A DNA stretch of 64,000 nt, taken from AP-15 sp963732095 (lineage in GTDB: Bacteria > Pseudomonadota > Alphaproteobacteria > ATCC43930 > CGMCC-115725). The notes beneath the pieces were generated by a model, which worked only from the letters and a program-made list of their open reading frames with translations, searched no databases and was not told where the DNA came from. Position numbers and translations under genes: made by a program. Each line of letters opens with the position of its first letter. Position 1 is the first letter of the stretch. This document shows positions 42,312-51,729 of the stretch, in pieces. Location: the NCBI GenBank assembly GCA_963732095.1, contig CAVSZA010000049.1, positions 3,334 to 67,333 of the forward strand. The letters are read 5' to 3'.

Positions 42312-43286
42312 ATGCGGGCAGTCGTTTGCGAGGCGTTTGGCGGGTCGGACGTATTGGCATTGCGCGAGGTGCCCGACCCGCCGCCGCCCGGCCCACGAGA
42401 GCTGCAGGTTCGCATCGAGGCGCGCGGGGTCCAGTACGTCGACGTGCTGATGCTCGCCGGGAAATACCAGTTCCGTCCCGAGCCGCCCTTCATCCCGGGC
42501 AGCGAAGGCGCGGGCGAGGTCGTCGCGGTCGGGCCCGAGGTCACCGGCTTCAAGCCGGGCGATCGAGTGATGAGCCGGCATCGGCTCGGCGGCTTCGCGC
42601 AGTTGGGTAATGCGAAGGCCGAGGATTGCGACCTGATCCCTTCCGCGATGAGGCTGGAGGAGGCGGCAGTCTTCCGCAACGTCTATCATACCGCCTACCA
42701 CGCGCTATTACAGCGCGGCCGGCTCAAAGCCGGCGACTGGGTCCTGATCCATGGTGCCGCCGGGGGCATTGGCCTTCCCGCGATCCAGATCGCCAAGCTC
42801 TACGGCGCCAAAGTCATCGCTACGGCCAGCACCGCAGAGAAACGCGCGGTTTGCCTCGAAGAGGGCGCAGATCATGCGATCGACTACCAGGCCGGCTTCC
42901 GAGACAAGGTGATGGAGCTGACGGGTGGGCGCGGTGTCGACATCATTTACGACCCGGTGAACGGCTCGACTTTCGAAGAGTTGCTGCGCTGCCTCGCCTG
43001 GAGCGGGCGCATCCTGATCCTCGGGTTTCTCGGCGGCGCGCCGGCGCTCGCCCGCACCAACTACCTGCTGATAAAAGGGATCGAGGCGATCGGGGTGCGC
43101 ATCGGCGGGCTTAGCGAAGCCCACCCGGAGATCGCCGCCGCCAACATCAAGACGCTGGTCGAACTCGCCGGGCAAGGCAAGCTCAAGCCACGCATCTGGC
43201 GCCGCTTTCCGTTGGAAGCGGCGGCGGAGGCGATACAGGCCCTGATCGACCGCAAGGTCATCGGCAAGGCCGTGCTGGTCGGCTGA
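42312..43286 (+). CDS. Medium-chain NADPH:quinone oxidoreductase
   Basis: A 324-residue zinc-free MDR protein. The N-terminal MRAVVCEAFGGSDVLALREV and GSEGAGEVVAVGPEVTGFKP are typical, and the cofactor-binding region is VLIHGAAGGIGLPAIQIAKL near residues 143-162, followed by ATASTAEKRAVCLEEGADHA. NADPH preference is suggested by the small residue after AAGG. It should reduce quinones or activated alkenes. It overlaps nothing but lies 6 bases after the cupin. Confidence 0.9.
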   Translation: MRAVVCEAFGGSDVLALREVPDPPPPGPRELQVRIEARGVQYVDVLMLAGKYQFRPEPPFIPGSEGAGEVVAVGPEVTGFKPGDRVMSRHRLGGFAQLGNAKAEDCDLIPSAMRLEEAAVFRNVYHTAYHALLQRGRLKAGDWVLIHGAAGGIGLPAIQIAKLYGAKVIATASTAEKRAVCLEEGADHAIDYQAGFRDKVMELTGGRGVDIIYDPVNGSTFEELLRCLAWSGRILILGFLGGAPALARTNYLLIKGIEAIGVRIGGLSEAHPEIAAANIKTLVELAGQGKLKPRIWRRFPLEAAAEAIQALIDRKVIGKAVLVG

Positions 43287-43306
43287 AGGGACGCGGGAGC
43301 CCTCAA

Positions 43307-44417
43307 ATGAAAATTACCGATGTCACTCTGACCCTGTTCTCGTGGGAGAGCATCCCCTCGACAATTTACGGCCATCACACGGCGCGGCCGACCGGCAAGA
43401 GCGATCTGGGCCTCCTCGCGGTGACCACGGATCAAGGTCTCACCGGGCACGCCTTTCTCGGCACCTCTTCCAACCCGGCCAGCCTCGACGGGCCGGGGCT
43501 GATCCGCTTTCTGAAGCCGCTCCTGATGGGTCAGGACCCGCTCGACCGCGAGCGGCTCAACCGCCTCTTATGGGCGCGCGTCCGTGCCGCTACGGTGCGC
43601 GCGATCGGCGCCTGCGATATCGCGCTGTGGGACATCACCGGCAAGGCGGCCGGTCTGCCGATCCACCGGCTGATCGGGACGACGCGCGACCATATCGCCG
43701 CCTATGCGAGCTCGGAAATCCATGGCTCCCCCGAAGCTTATGTCGAGCAGGCCCGCCATTACCAATCGACCGGCTGGCGCGCCTACAAGATCCACCCGCC
43801 GCAATCCTGGCGCGACGACATCAAAGTCTGCGAGGCAGTGCGCAAAGCGGTCGGCGACGACTACACGGTCATGCTGGATTTCGACCTGGAGCTATCGCTA
43901 CGAGGAGGCCCTGCGGGTCGGCCGCGCAATCGAGGAGATGGGGTTCTACTGGTACGAGGATCCGCTCGCCGATCAGGACCTCTACAATTACGTCAAACTG
44001 AAGCAAAAGCTCGACATCCCGATCCTTGCCACCGAATACCCGATCGGCGGCCTGGATTCCTATGTCCCGTGGATCCTCGAGCGCGCCACCGACTTTCTGC
44101 GCGGCGACGTCGCGGTCAAAGGCGGCATCACGACCTTGATCAAGACCGCCCACCTCGCCGAAGCCTTCCGCATGAATTTCGAGGTCCACCACGGCGGCAA
44201 TTCACTGAACAACGTCGCCAATTTGCACGTCATCGTGGCGATCCGGAACACCGAATTCTTCGAGGTCTTGCTGCCCGACGCAATGCAGAAATACGGGCTC
44301 GCCGAAGAGATCATCGTCGACCGCGACGGACTCGTCCGCGCCCCCACCGAACCCGGCCTCGGCGCGCACATCGATTTCGAATTGATCGAACGCAAAAAGG
44401 TCGGCGTGCTCAGTTGA
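43307..44417 (+). pseudogene. Mandelate racemase/muconate lactonizing enzyme family, single-base frameshift
   Basis: Frame 1 from ATG 43307 (MKITDVTLTLFSWESIPSTI) runs to VGDDYTVMLD, then goes wrong. The second half (SYRYEEALRVGRAIEEMGFY to KKVGVLS) continues in another frame to 44417. Deleting one T from the TTT at 43879-43881 restores VMLDSTWSYRYEEALRVG and one 369-residue protein. Enolase-superfamily metal ligands are then complete: Asp in MLDSTW, Glu in FYWYEDPLAD, Glu in LATEYPIGG, with VHHGGNSLNN near the C-terminus. All of this suggests recent loss or a sequencing error. The product is an acid-sugar dehydratase or racemase-type enzyme. Confidence 0.85.
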
Positions 44418-44499
44418 AGCGCTCGCTCTTTGGCACGACGTAGTACCCAGTGCGCCGCGGATCGTGTTGTTCCTCGCGGCGAAAACCCGGGTTGTTGGA

Positions 44500-44724
44500 A
44501 TGGCTGACGAAGTTCTCAATTTCCTCCGCGTCAGCTTCGCCCGTCTCAACGAACGCATCGACCGCATCGAGGCCGATATGACCGAGTTCCGCGAGCGGCT
44601 CGGCCATATCGAGGGTCAGGTCGCCGGAATCTTTGGAATGTACGCCACGCTCTCTTCGCGGATGGACCGCATGGACCGACGCTTGGAGCGTATCGAGCGC
44701 CGGCTCGATCTGGTCGAAGTGTGA
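44500..44724 (+). CDS. Small coiled-coil protein
   Basis: A 74-residue helical protein beginning MADEVLNFLRVSFARLNERI and ending RMDRMDRRLERIERRLDLVE, with clear heptads. ATG 44500 is preferred to the GTG at 44464. It resembles the 97-residue protein at 30609-30902. Function unknown. Confidence 0.5.
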   Translation: MADEVLNFLRVSFARLNERIDRIEADMTEFRERLGHIEGQVAGIFGMYATLSSRMDRMDRRLERIERRLDLVEV

Positions 44725-44801
44725 GGCCGCCTAAGTAAACCACGCTCGGCACAGCCGGGTTCTCTGATTCCGGACCGTATTCTGCAGGACGCCTGGGCCG
44801 C

Positions 44802-47531
44802 TCAGACGCGGCCGTGGCAGTGCTTGAACTTTTTGCCGGAACCGCAGGGGCAGGGGGCGTTGCGGGGCGTGCCGGCCCAGGGGGCGCGAGGGCCGGCGGG
44901 ACGCGGGGCGCCGCGGTCGGCGCCGTTGCCGGAGCCGCTGCGTCCTCGGGTACGCGGCGCCGGGATCGGCCGCCCGGTCGTGCCGGTGGCGCGCTCCTCG
45001 GCCATCGCCTCCTCAGGCTCGCCGCCCGCCATCGCGTATACCGGCTGGGGCTGCTGCACCCGCAGCTCGACATGCGACAGCACCGACGTAATGTGCTGGC
45101 GCAGATTGGCCAGCATCGCCTCGAACAACTCGAAGGCCTCGCGCTTGTACTCGTTCAAAGGATCGCGCTGCGCATAAGCGCGCAAATTGATCCCCTGCCG
45201 CAGGTGATCGAGCGACAGGAGGTGGTCTTTCCAGGTCTGGTCCAACAGCTGCAACAACAGGCTCTTCTCGGCCATCCGCATCAGGTCGGGGCCGTAATTC
45301 GCCGATTTCTCGGCCATCTTGCGGTCGGCGGCGGCGGTGATGCGTTCCCGCACCTCATCGCCGGTGATCCCGTCCTCTTTGGCCCATTCGGCGAGCGGCA
45401 GGTCGAGCGCAAGAAGGCGCAAGCACTCGGCGTGCAGCGCGGCCGTGTCCCACTGCTCGGCCAGCGAATTCTCCGGGATTGCCAGCGCGACCATCTCGTC
45501 GATCGACTCATTGCGCATATCGCTGATCGTAGAAGCGACGTCGCGGGCATTCATGATCTCGCGCCGCTGCTCATAGACGACTTTGCGTTGGTCGTTCATC
45601 ACGTCGTCGTATTTGAGGAGCTGCTTTCGGATGTCGTAGTTTCGCGCTTCGACCTTCTGCTGCGCCTTGGCGAGCGCCTTGTTGACCCAGGGATGAATGA
45701 TCGCCTCGCCCTCCTTGAGCCCGAGGCGCTGCAGCATCGAATCCATCCGCTCGGAGCCGAAGATCCGCATCAAATCGTCTTCGAGCGAAACGAAGAATTT
45801 CGATGCGCCGGGGTCGCCCTGACGACCTGACCGGCCGCGCAGCTGGTTGTCGATGCGCCGGCTCTCGTGCCGCTCGCTGCCGACGACAAAAAGCCCGCCC
45901 GCCCCGACCACTTCCTCATGCGCCGCGCGGATCTCCTCGCGGATGTCGGCGGCCCTCGGCTCGCGCTCCGCCGCATCGGTGATCAAGGCCAGATCGGTCT
46001 TGAGCCGCATCTCGAGGTTGCCGCCGAGCTGAATATCGGTGCCGCGGCCGGCCATATTCGTGGCGATCGTCACAGTGCCGGGCCGACCGGCCTGGGCGAT
46101 GATGTAGGCTTCCTGCTCGTGATAGCGTGCGTTTAGCACGTTGTGCGGGATCTTGTGTTTCTTGAAGACTGCCGACAGCGCCTCGGATTTTTCGATGCTG
46201 ACGGTGCCGATCAACATCGGCTGCTTCTTCTCCTGGCAGTCCAGCACATGTTGCACGATCGCGTCGTATTTCTCGCGCGTCGTCCGATAGACCTCGTCGT
46301 CGGTGTCGTCACGGATACACGGCTCGTTGGTCGGGATCTCGATGACCTCGAGCCTGTAGATGTCGCTGAACTCCTGCAACTCGGTCATCGCCGTACCGGT
46401 CATGCCGGCGAGCTTCGGGTAAAGCCGGAAATAATTTTGGAAGGTGATCGAGGCCAGAGTTTGGTTCTCGTTCTGGACAGTGACCCCTTCCTTGGCCTCT
46501 AGCGCTTGGTGCAGACCTTCCGAATAGCGCCGGCCCTCCATCATGCGGCCGGTGAACTCGTCGATGATGATGATCTTGTCGTCCTTGCTGATGTAATCAG
46601 TGTCGCGGGCGAAGAGTTTGTGGGCGCGCAACGCCTGATTGACGTGGTGCACCAGCCCGACATTTTGGATGTCGTAGAGCGAGCCCGTGGTCATCAGGCC
46701 ATACTGGCGCAACAAACCCTCGATCTTCTCGACCCCCAATTCGGTCAGGGCTACCGTGCGTTGCTTTTCGTCCTTCTCGTAATCACCGCCCTCGAGCGCC
46801 GGGATCAGCTTGTCGACCCGCATGTAGAGCTCGGAATTGTCCTCCGTCGGGCCGGAGATGATCAGCGGGGTGCGCGCCTCGTCGATCAGGATCGAATCGA
46901 CCTCGTCGACAATCGCATAATGGAACGGCCGATGGACCATGTCCTCGAGCCGGAATTTCATGTTGTCGCGCAGGTAATCGAAGCCGAGCTCGTTATTGGT
47001 GCCGTAGGTGACGTCGCAGAGATAGGCTTCCTTCCGCTGCATGTCGTCGAGGTCGTGGACGATGACGCCGACCGTCAGGCCGAGAAACCGGTAGATTTGG
47101 CCCATCCACTCGGAGTCGCGTCGGGCGAGATAGTCGTTTACCGTGACGACGTGCACGCCGTTGCCGGTCAACGCGTTGAGATAAACGGGAAGGGTCGCAA
47201 CCAACGTCTTGCCTTCGCCGGTCTTCATCTCGGCGATCATGCCGCGATGCAGCACGACCCCGCCCATCAGCTGCACATCGAAATGACGCTGCCCGAGGGT
47301 GCGCTTCGAGGCTTCCCGCACGGTCGCGAAAGCGTCGATTAGGATGTCGTCGAGCTCGGTCCCATCCGCGAGCTGTTGCTTGAATTGCCGGGTCCGATCC
47401 CGCAGCTCGTCATCGGACATCGCCTCGAGCTGCGGCTCCAATTCATTGATGGCGGAGACGATAGGCCCCAGGCTCTTGACGTAACGGTCATTGGCGGAGC
47501 CGAACAGGCGCCGGGCTAAGGCACCAAGCAT
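44802..47531 (-). CDS. secA: Preprotein translocase ATPase SecA
   Basis: The 909-residue motor that drives Sec export through SecYEG. ATG 47531 (MLGALARRLFGSANDRYVKS) follows GAGGG. The 18-residue upstream extension is rejected. Walker A is EMKTGEGKTLVATLPVYLN near residue 105, DEVDSILIDEARTPLI is the DEAD-type Walker B near 210, and the preprotein cross-linking domain is followed by GRGTDIQLGGNLE and RRIDNQLRGRSGRQGDPGAS. The C-terminus keeps the zinc-binding SecB-interaction motif PCPCGSGKKFKHCHG. It is divergent from a PPIase, as in many alphaproteobacteria. Confidence 0.98.
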   Translation of the reverse strand: MLGALARRLFGSANDRYVKSLGPIVSAINELEPQLEAMSDDELRDRTRQFKQQLADGTELDDILIDAFATVREASKRTLGQRHFDVQLMGGVVLHRGMIAEMKTGEGKTLVATLPVYLNALTGNGVHVVTVNDYLARRDSEWMGQIYRFLGLTVGVIVHDLDDMQRKEAYLCDVTYGTNNELGFDYLRDNMKFRLEDMVHRPFHYAIVDEVDSILIDEARTPLIISGPTEDNSELYMRVDKLIPALEGGDYEKDEKQRTVALTELGVEKIEGLLRQYGLMTTGSLYDIQNVGLVHHVNQALRAHKLFARDTDYISKDDKIIIIDEFTGRMMEGRRYSEGLHQALEAKEGVTVQNENQTLASITFQNYFRLYPKLAGMTGTAMTELQEFSDIYRLEVIEIPTNEPCIRDDTDDEVYRTTREKYDAIVQHVLDCQEKKQPMLIGTVSIEKSEALSAVFKKHKIPHNVLNARYHEQEAYIIAQAGRPGTVTIATNMAGRGTDIQLGGNLEMRLKTDLALITDAAEREPRAADIREEIRAAHEEVVGAGGLFVVGSERHESRRIDNQLRGRSGRQGDPGASKFFVSLEDDLMRIFGSERMDSMLQRLGLKEGEAIIHPWVNKALAKAQQKVEARNYDIRKQLLKYDDVMNDQRKVVYEQRREIMNARDVASTISDMRNESIDEMVALAIPENSLAEQWDTAALHAECLRLLALDLPLAEWAKEDGITGDEVRERITAAADRKMAEKSANYGPDLMRMAEKSLLLQLLDQTWKDHLLSLDHLRQGINLRAYAQRDPLNEYKREAFELFEAMLANLRQHITSVLSHVELRVQQPQPVYAMAGGEPEEAMAEERATGTTGRPIPAPRTRGRSGSGNGADRGAPRPAGPRAPWAGTPRNAPCPCGSGKKFKHCHGRV

Positions 47532-47745
47532 GGGACCCTCGAAAAATGGAAAAAATAGGCCGGATAACTTCGCACGGCGACCCAACGAGAGATAGGCGGG
47601 CGTCTAAGGCGTGTCAATTCAGGACGCCCCATCAGCTCATGTGCGACTTCGCCCTTTCGCTGCCTTGTTTGCGTGGTAACGATATGCATTCAATCATCCG
47701 CTCGGCCGCCGGAGTGCAGCGGCTGCTCCCATTATAGGTTTTGCG

Positions 47746-48657
47746 ATGCGTCCTCGTCTCTCGATAACTCCATTCGGCTCGATCTGTGCCGCTGGGCTCG
47801 CCGCTGCGATCGCGGGCGGCGGCGTCTTGCTGGCCGCCGACCGGCCGGCGCCGCAGGCGAACCCCGCCGCCACAATGCCGGCGCCGATGCCGCGGGGCAG
47901 CATGGTCGTGGCGCGTGTCGACGGAACCGAGCTGCACCTTTCGGATCTAGAGGCCGCGCAACAGAGCCTGCCGCCGCAGGTCCAAAAAATGCCGCTCGCG
48001 CAGATCTACCCGATGCTGCTCGACCGGCTCGTCGACGGCATGCTGATCACCGAGGCCGGCCGCAAGGATCACCTCGACCAGGATCCCGAGGTGCAGCTCC
48101 GGCTGAAGCGCTACGAGGATCGCTTGATCCAGGAAGCTTACCTCAATAAGGCGATCAAAGCGGCCGAGACCGAGGACGAGCTCAAGGCGCGCTACCAGAC
48201 CTTTGCCAAAGAGAAAGCGGGTCACGAAGAGGTCCACGCGCGGCACATCCTGGTCAAGACCGAGGCTGAGGCGAATGCGATCATCGCCGAGCTCGACAAG
48301 GGAGCCGATTTCGCGGAGCTCGCCAAGAAGGATTCGACCGACCCCGGCGGCAAGTCGGGTGGCGATCTTGGTTATTTCGGCCATGACGACATGGTCAAGG
48401 AGTTCGCCGACGCCGCCTTCGCCCTGCCACCGGGCCAATACACCAAGACACCGGTGAAGACCGAGTTCGGTTGGCACGTCATCAAGGTCGAAGACCATCG
48501 CGTCAGCACTCCGCCGAGCTTTGACGAAGCGCGTAAGGAGGTCAGCCAACTGGTGGCGCACGACGTCGTCGACGCGAAACTGAAAGAGCTCCGCTCCACC
48601 GCCAAGGTCGAGACCTACGGGCTCGACGGCAAGCCGCTGCCATCGACCACGAAGTAA
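47746..48657 (+). CDS. Periplasmic peptidyl-prolyl cis-trans isomerase (PrsA/SurA-type parvulin)
   Basis: A 303-residue protein with an N-terminal hydrophobic anchor (SICAAGLAAAIAGGGVLLAA), a SurA-N-like helical region (about 55-140) and a rotamase domain: EEVHARHILVKTEAEANAII near residue 160, then GADFAELAKKDSTDPGG, GGDLGYFGHDDMVKEFADAA and KTEFGWHVIKVED. It assists folding of exported proteins, which fits its position divergent from secA. Confidence 0.92.
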   Translation: MRPRLSITPFGSICAAGLAAAIAGGGVLLAADRPAPQANPAATMPAPMPRGSMVVARVDGTELHLSDLEAAQQSLPPQVQKMPLAQIYPMLLDRLVDGMLITEAGRKDHLDQDPEVQLRLKRYEDRLIQEAYLNKAIKAAETEDELKARYQTFAKEKAGHEEVHARHILVKTEAEANAIIAELDKGADFAELAKKDSTDPGGKSGGDLGYFGHDDMVKEFADAAFALPPGQYTKTPVKTEFGWHVIKVEDHRVSTPPSFDEARKEVSQLVAHDVVDAKLKELRSTAKVETYGLDGKPLPSTTK

Positions 48658-48695
48658 TCTCGTGAACCATCTTTTCCGCTCAAAGGCCTACTTTA

Positions 48696-48831
48696 CCCTC
48701 TCCCCCCGCCGGCCGGGGGAGAGGGCAGGGTGAGGGGGACCGAAGGGGCGGTCCGCGGCGCCGCCCACCTCACCCTCCGGCTTCGCAAGCCCCTCCCTCT
48801 CCCCTCTGAAGGGCGAAGAGGGGCTTGGGTC
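48696..48831. repeat. Family A dispersed repeat, double copy
   Basis: CCCTCTCCCCCCGCC/GGGGGAGAGGGCAGGGTGAGGG on the left and CCTCACCCTCCGGCTTCGCAAGCC with AGGGCGAAGAGGGGC on the right form two adjoining palindromes that end only a few bases before the argJ start. Confidence 0.75.
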
Positions 48832-48836
48832 GGAGA

Positions 48837-50066
48837 ATGACCGCAGTCTCGCCTCTCGCCCCCGAGCGCTTTCCCGAGATGGCGCCGATCGACGGCGTGC
48901 GGCTCGCCGCGTTCGCCTGCGGGATCCGCTACGCCGGGCGAGACGATTTGATGGTGGCCGAGCTGGCGCCGGATAGCGCCATCGCCGGCGTCTTCACGCG
49001 CTCGCTGACCGCAGGTGCGCCGGTGGTGTGGTGCCGGGACTGCCTGCCGGGCGGCAAGGTGCGCGCTATCGTCGCCAATTCCGGCAATTCCAATACGTTT
49101 ACCGGCCGTGCTGGCAAGCAAGTCGTCGAGACCACGGCAGCCGCGGCGGCGCGACTGTTGGGCTGCGACCCCAGAGAGGTGTTCATCTCGTCGACCGGCG
49201 TGATCGGCGAGCCGCCGCCCGCGGAAAAAATTATCGCGGCATTGCCTCAGGTCATGCCGTCGCTTTCGGCCGAGAGTTGGGAACCGGCGGCACGTGCGAT
49301 CATGACCACCGACACTTTTCCAAAAGGAGCCACCGCAACCGCCACAATCGACAGCGTCGCGGTCCGCCTCAACGGCTTCGCCAAAGGCTCCGGCATGATC
49401 GCGCCCGACATGGCGACGATGCTCGCCTATGTCTTCACCGACGCGGCGTTGCCCCCCGCGGTGCTACAACCACTGCTCGCCGCTTCGGCGGACCGCTCGT
49501 TCAATTCGATCACGGTGGACGGCGATACTTCGACCAGCGACACGGTGCTGCTTTGCGCCACCCAGCAGGCGCCGCATCGGCCGGTGGCGAGCCCGGCGGA
49601 TCGACGGCTCGGCGATTTTCGCCGCGCGCTCGATGCGGTCATGATCGATCTCGCCCAGCAGATTGTGCGCGACGGCGAGGGCGCAGGGAAATTCGTCACG
49701 ATCGAGGTAACAGGAGCTGCGACCGCACGGGCGGCGCGCCGCATCGGGCTGACCATCGGCAACTCGCCGTTGGTCAAGACGGCTCTTTCAGCAGGCGATC
49801 CCAACTGGGGGCGTATCGTCATGGCGATCGGCAGGGCTGGAGAGAAGGTGGATCAAAGCCGATTGTCGATCTCGATCGGTGGCATCCCGATCGCAGCCGA
49901 GGGCGGCCCGGTGCCCAATTATGACGAGGCGCCTGTCGCCGAATACATGAAGTCCCGCGAGATCGCAATCGCCGTCGATCTGGGCCTCGGCCGCGGCAAG
50001 GCGACGGTGTGGACGTGCGATCTGACCCACCGCTACATCGACATCAATGCCAGCTACCGCAGCTGA
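48837..50066 (+). CDS. argJ: Bifunctional glutamate N-acetyltransferase / amino-acid N-acetyltransferase
   Basis: ArgJ transfers acetyl groups from N-acetylornithine to glutamate in the cyclic arginine pathway. The roughly 409-residue precursor self-cleaves before the nucleophilic Thr in KGSGMIAPDMATMLAYVFTD near residue 190. VRAIVANSGNSNTFTG near 75, FISSTGVIGEPPP near 120 and VDGDTSTSDTVLLCAT near 230 are conserved. I use ATG 48837, though a TTG at 48825 is possible because a family A repeat abuts the start and obscures the ribosome site. Confidence 0.95.
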   Translation: MTAVSPLAPERFPEMAPIDGVRLAAFACGIRYAGRDDLMVAELAPDSAIAGVFTRSLTAGAPVVWCRDCLPGGKVRAIVANSGNSNTFTGRAGKQVVETTAAAAARLLGCDPREVFISSTGVIGEPPPAEKIIAALPQVMPSLSAESWEPAARAIMTTDTFPKGATATATIDSVAVRLNGFAKGSGMIAPDMATMLAYVFTDAALPPAVLQPLLAASADRSFNSITVDGDTSTSDTVLLCATQQAPHRPVASPADRRLGDFRRALDAVMIDLAQQIVRDGEGAGKFVTIEVTGAATARAARRIGLTIGNSPLVKTALSAGDPNWGRIVMAIGRAGEKVDQSRLSISIGGIPIAAEGGPVPNYDEAPVAEYMKSREIAIAVDLGLGRGKATVWTCDLTHRYIDINASYRS

Positions 50067-50517
50067 AAACCCCCGCCCTGAGCCTCCCCCGCATGTGGAA
50101 GAGGGCAGGGGAGGGGGCCTACCCGTCGTGCTCGTGTCGGCGGTGGCGCTCGTCGACGCCGACGGGCGGGTATTGCTCGCCCAGCGCCCGGCGGGTAAGC
50201 CCATGGCCGGGTTATGGGAGTTTCCGGGCGGCAAGGTCGATCCAGGCGAAACGCCGGAGACGGCGTTGATCCGTGAGCTCGGCGAGGAACTCGGCATCGA
50301 CGTCACCGCGAGCTGCCTCGCGCCGTTCACCTTCGCGTCCCACTCGTACCCCGACTTCCATCTGCTGATGCCGCTCTATATCTGCCGCAAATGGTCCGGC
50401 ATTCCTGCCGCCCGCGAGGGACAGCGCTTCGCGTGGGTGCGCCCGGCCCGGCTCGGCGACTACCCGATGCCGCCGGCCGATGAGCCGCTAATCGCAATGC
50501 TGCGCGACCTGCTGTGA
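50047..50517 (+). CDS. mutT: NUDIX hydrolase, 8-oxo-dGTP diphosphatase type, with repeat-derived N-terminus
   Basis: A 156-residue Nudix protein. The box is GGKVDPGETPETALIRELGE followed by ELGI, complete. The body starts VVLVSAVALVDADGRVLLAQ and is normal length. The first 30 residues (MPATAAENPRPEPPPHVEEG) come from a family A repeat at 50070-50119 and overlap the end of argJ by 20 bases. Internal GTG codons at 50095 and near 50128 could be the original starts. It removes oxidised GTP to avoid mutation. The SecA-PPIase-ArgJ-MutT order is typical of alphaproteobacteria. Confidence 0.92.
   Translation: MPATAAENPRPEPPPHVEEGRGGGLPVVLVSAVALVDADGRVLLAQRPAGKPMAGLWEFPGGKVDPGETPETALIRELGEELGIDVTASCLAPFTFASHSYPDFHLLMPLYICRKWSGIPAAREGQRFAWVRPARLGDYPMPPADEPLIAMLRDLL
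50070..50119. repeat. Family A repeat at the argJ-mutT junction
   Basis: CCCCCGCCCTGAGCCTCCCCCGCATGTGGAAGAGGGCAGGGGAGGGGG: CCCTGAGCCTCCCC is inverted as GGGCAGGGGAGGGG. It begins 4 bases after the argJ stop. Confidence 0.75.
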
Positions 50518-50727
50518 AAGCCTTTTATTACCCTCGCCGCAGATGATCCTCGCCACGGCCCGCCGCGCCTCGGCAGCCGGGACATTATAGTTGCGCTGAC
50601 GATAGGCGCGGACGGCCGACTCGAATGCATCCTGCGGTCGCGCGGACCGGAAGATTTCGAGCACCACTTTCGAGGTCTGTTCGAGGTCCGGCTTAAACAA
50701 GGGCGCCATTTCCTGTGTCTCTGCCAT
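50488..50727 (-). CDS. Small soluble protein of unknown function
   Basis: A 79-residue protein with an excellent GGAGGAATCCG ribosome site before ATG 50727. Sequence MAETQEMAPLFKPDLEQTSK with a helical remainder (FESAVRAYRQRNYNVPAAEA). Its 3' end overlaps mutT by 30 bases, tail to tail. Lies downstream of the Crp/Fnr gene in the same direction. No family recognised. Confidence 0.6.
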   Translation of the reverse strand: MAETQEMAPLFKPDLEQTSKVVLEIFRSARPQDAFESAVRAYRQRNYNVPAAEARRAVARIICGEGNKRLSQQVAQHCD

Positions 50728-50835
50728 CGGATTCCTCCGATCCTTATCGCGCTCAAAAGAGACCTCGAATGTAACAATGCATCTGTCCGCCGCCGTACAA
50801 ATCCGCGGTTTTTTTTGATGGCTGAACGCGCTCGG

Positions 50836-51540
50836 TCAGAGCAACCGGTCAAGTTGATCGTGATCAATCAGGTAGCATTCGCACGCGCTGGCTTCGAGCC
50901 CGTCACGATCGATGATTGTGAGTTGGCCGTGGTGATATCGGATCAGCCCGGAGCGCTGCAGGTCCCCGGCGGTGGTGGTGACTCCGGCCCGCCGAACGCC
51001 GAGCATCGAAGCCAAGAACTCGTGAGTCATCGGCATAGTGTCCGATCCGATGCGGTCCCTCGCCATCAGCAGCCATCGGGCGCAGCGCTGCTCGACCGAA
51101 TGCAGCCGGTTACAGGCGGCAGTTTGAGCGCTCAGGTTCAACATCGCTTCCGCGAAGCGCAGGGCGATTTTGCGAAAGGCGGCGGTTCGATCGAATATCG
51201 ACTTGCAGCGCGAGGCGCTCATTCGATGTGCGGTACCGGGGATCTGAACGAGCGCAATCTGCGCCGACGCTTCGGCGCCGAGAAGGGCGGATATGCCGAT
51301 CACGCCCTCCACCCCGATCATACCGACCTCGATCATAGTGCCGTTCGCCATACTGGTCAGCACGGATCCGAGCCCTTCCTCGACGAAGTATACATCCTCG
51401 ATCGGAGCCCCTGCCGCGTGCAGGATTTGCCTTTGTGACAAGGCCACCGGATGCAGGTTCGAATAAAACTGGTCCAGATCTCCCTGCGGAAGCGCAGTGA
51501 GCAGCCGATTTTTGATTGCATTGTGACTTGCCGGAGGCAT
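50836..51540 (-). CDS. Crp/Fnr family transcriptional regulator
   Basis: A 234-residue regulator. Residues 1-130 form a cyclic-nucleotide-binding-like beta roll (LSQRQILHAAGAPIEDVYFV, GMIGVEGVIGISALLGAEAS). The C-terminus has a winged helix: MTHEFLASMLGVRRAGVTTT with HHGQLTIIDRDGLE. The RSXS phosphate-binding motif of Crp is absent and there is no Cys cluster for an Fnr iron-sulfur site, so the effector is unclear. GGGAG precedes the ATG. Two cyclase genes in this window might supply a ligand, but nothing links them. Confidence 0.9.
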   Translation of the reverse strand: MPPASHNAIKNRLLTALPQGDLDQFYSNLHPVALSQRQILHAAGAPIEDVYFVEEGLGSVLTSMANGTMIEVGMIGVEGVIGISALLGAEASAQIALVQIPGTAHRMSASRCKSIFDRTAAFRKIALRFAEAMLNLSAQTAACNRLHSVEQRCARWLLMARDRIGSDTMPMTHEFLASMLGVRRAGVTTTAGDLQRSGLIRYHHGQLTIIDRDGLEASACECYLIDHDQLDRLL

Positions 51541-51677
51541 GTGCGCTCCCGTGTCTTAGAGCGGGAGCACACACCTCTCTCTGCCGCCACCTGCCCAAGG
51601 ACTGCGGGGCGATGAACAATATGTGGGAATTCTTGGCCGTCGCGGCAACTACAGTCGAGCGGTGAGCCGATCCGGAA

Positions 51678-51722
51678 GACCCTCACCCCACCAGCGATCC
51701 GGGCGCGGGGGTGAGTGAGAGG
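51678..51722. repeat. Weak family A-like repeat
   Basis: GACCCTCACCCCACCAGCGATCCGGGCGCGGGGGTGAGTGAGAGG between two minus-strand genes. The arms CCCTCACCCC/GGGGGTGAG are imperfect. Confidence 0.4.
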
Positions 51723-51729
51723 CGGGCCG

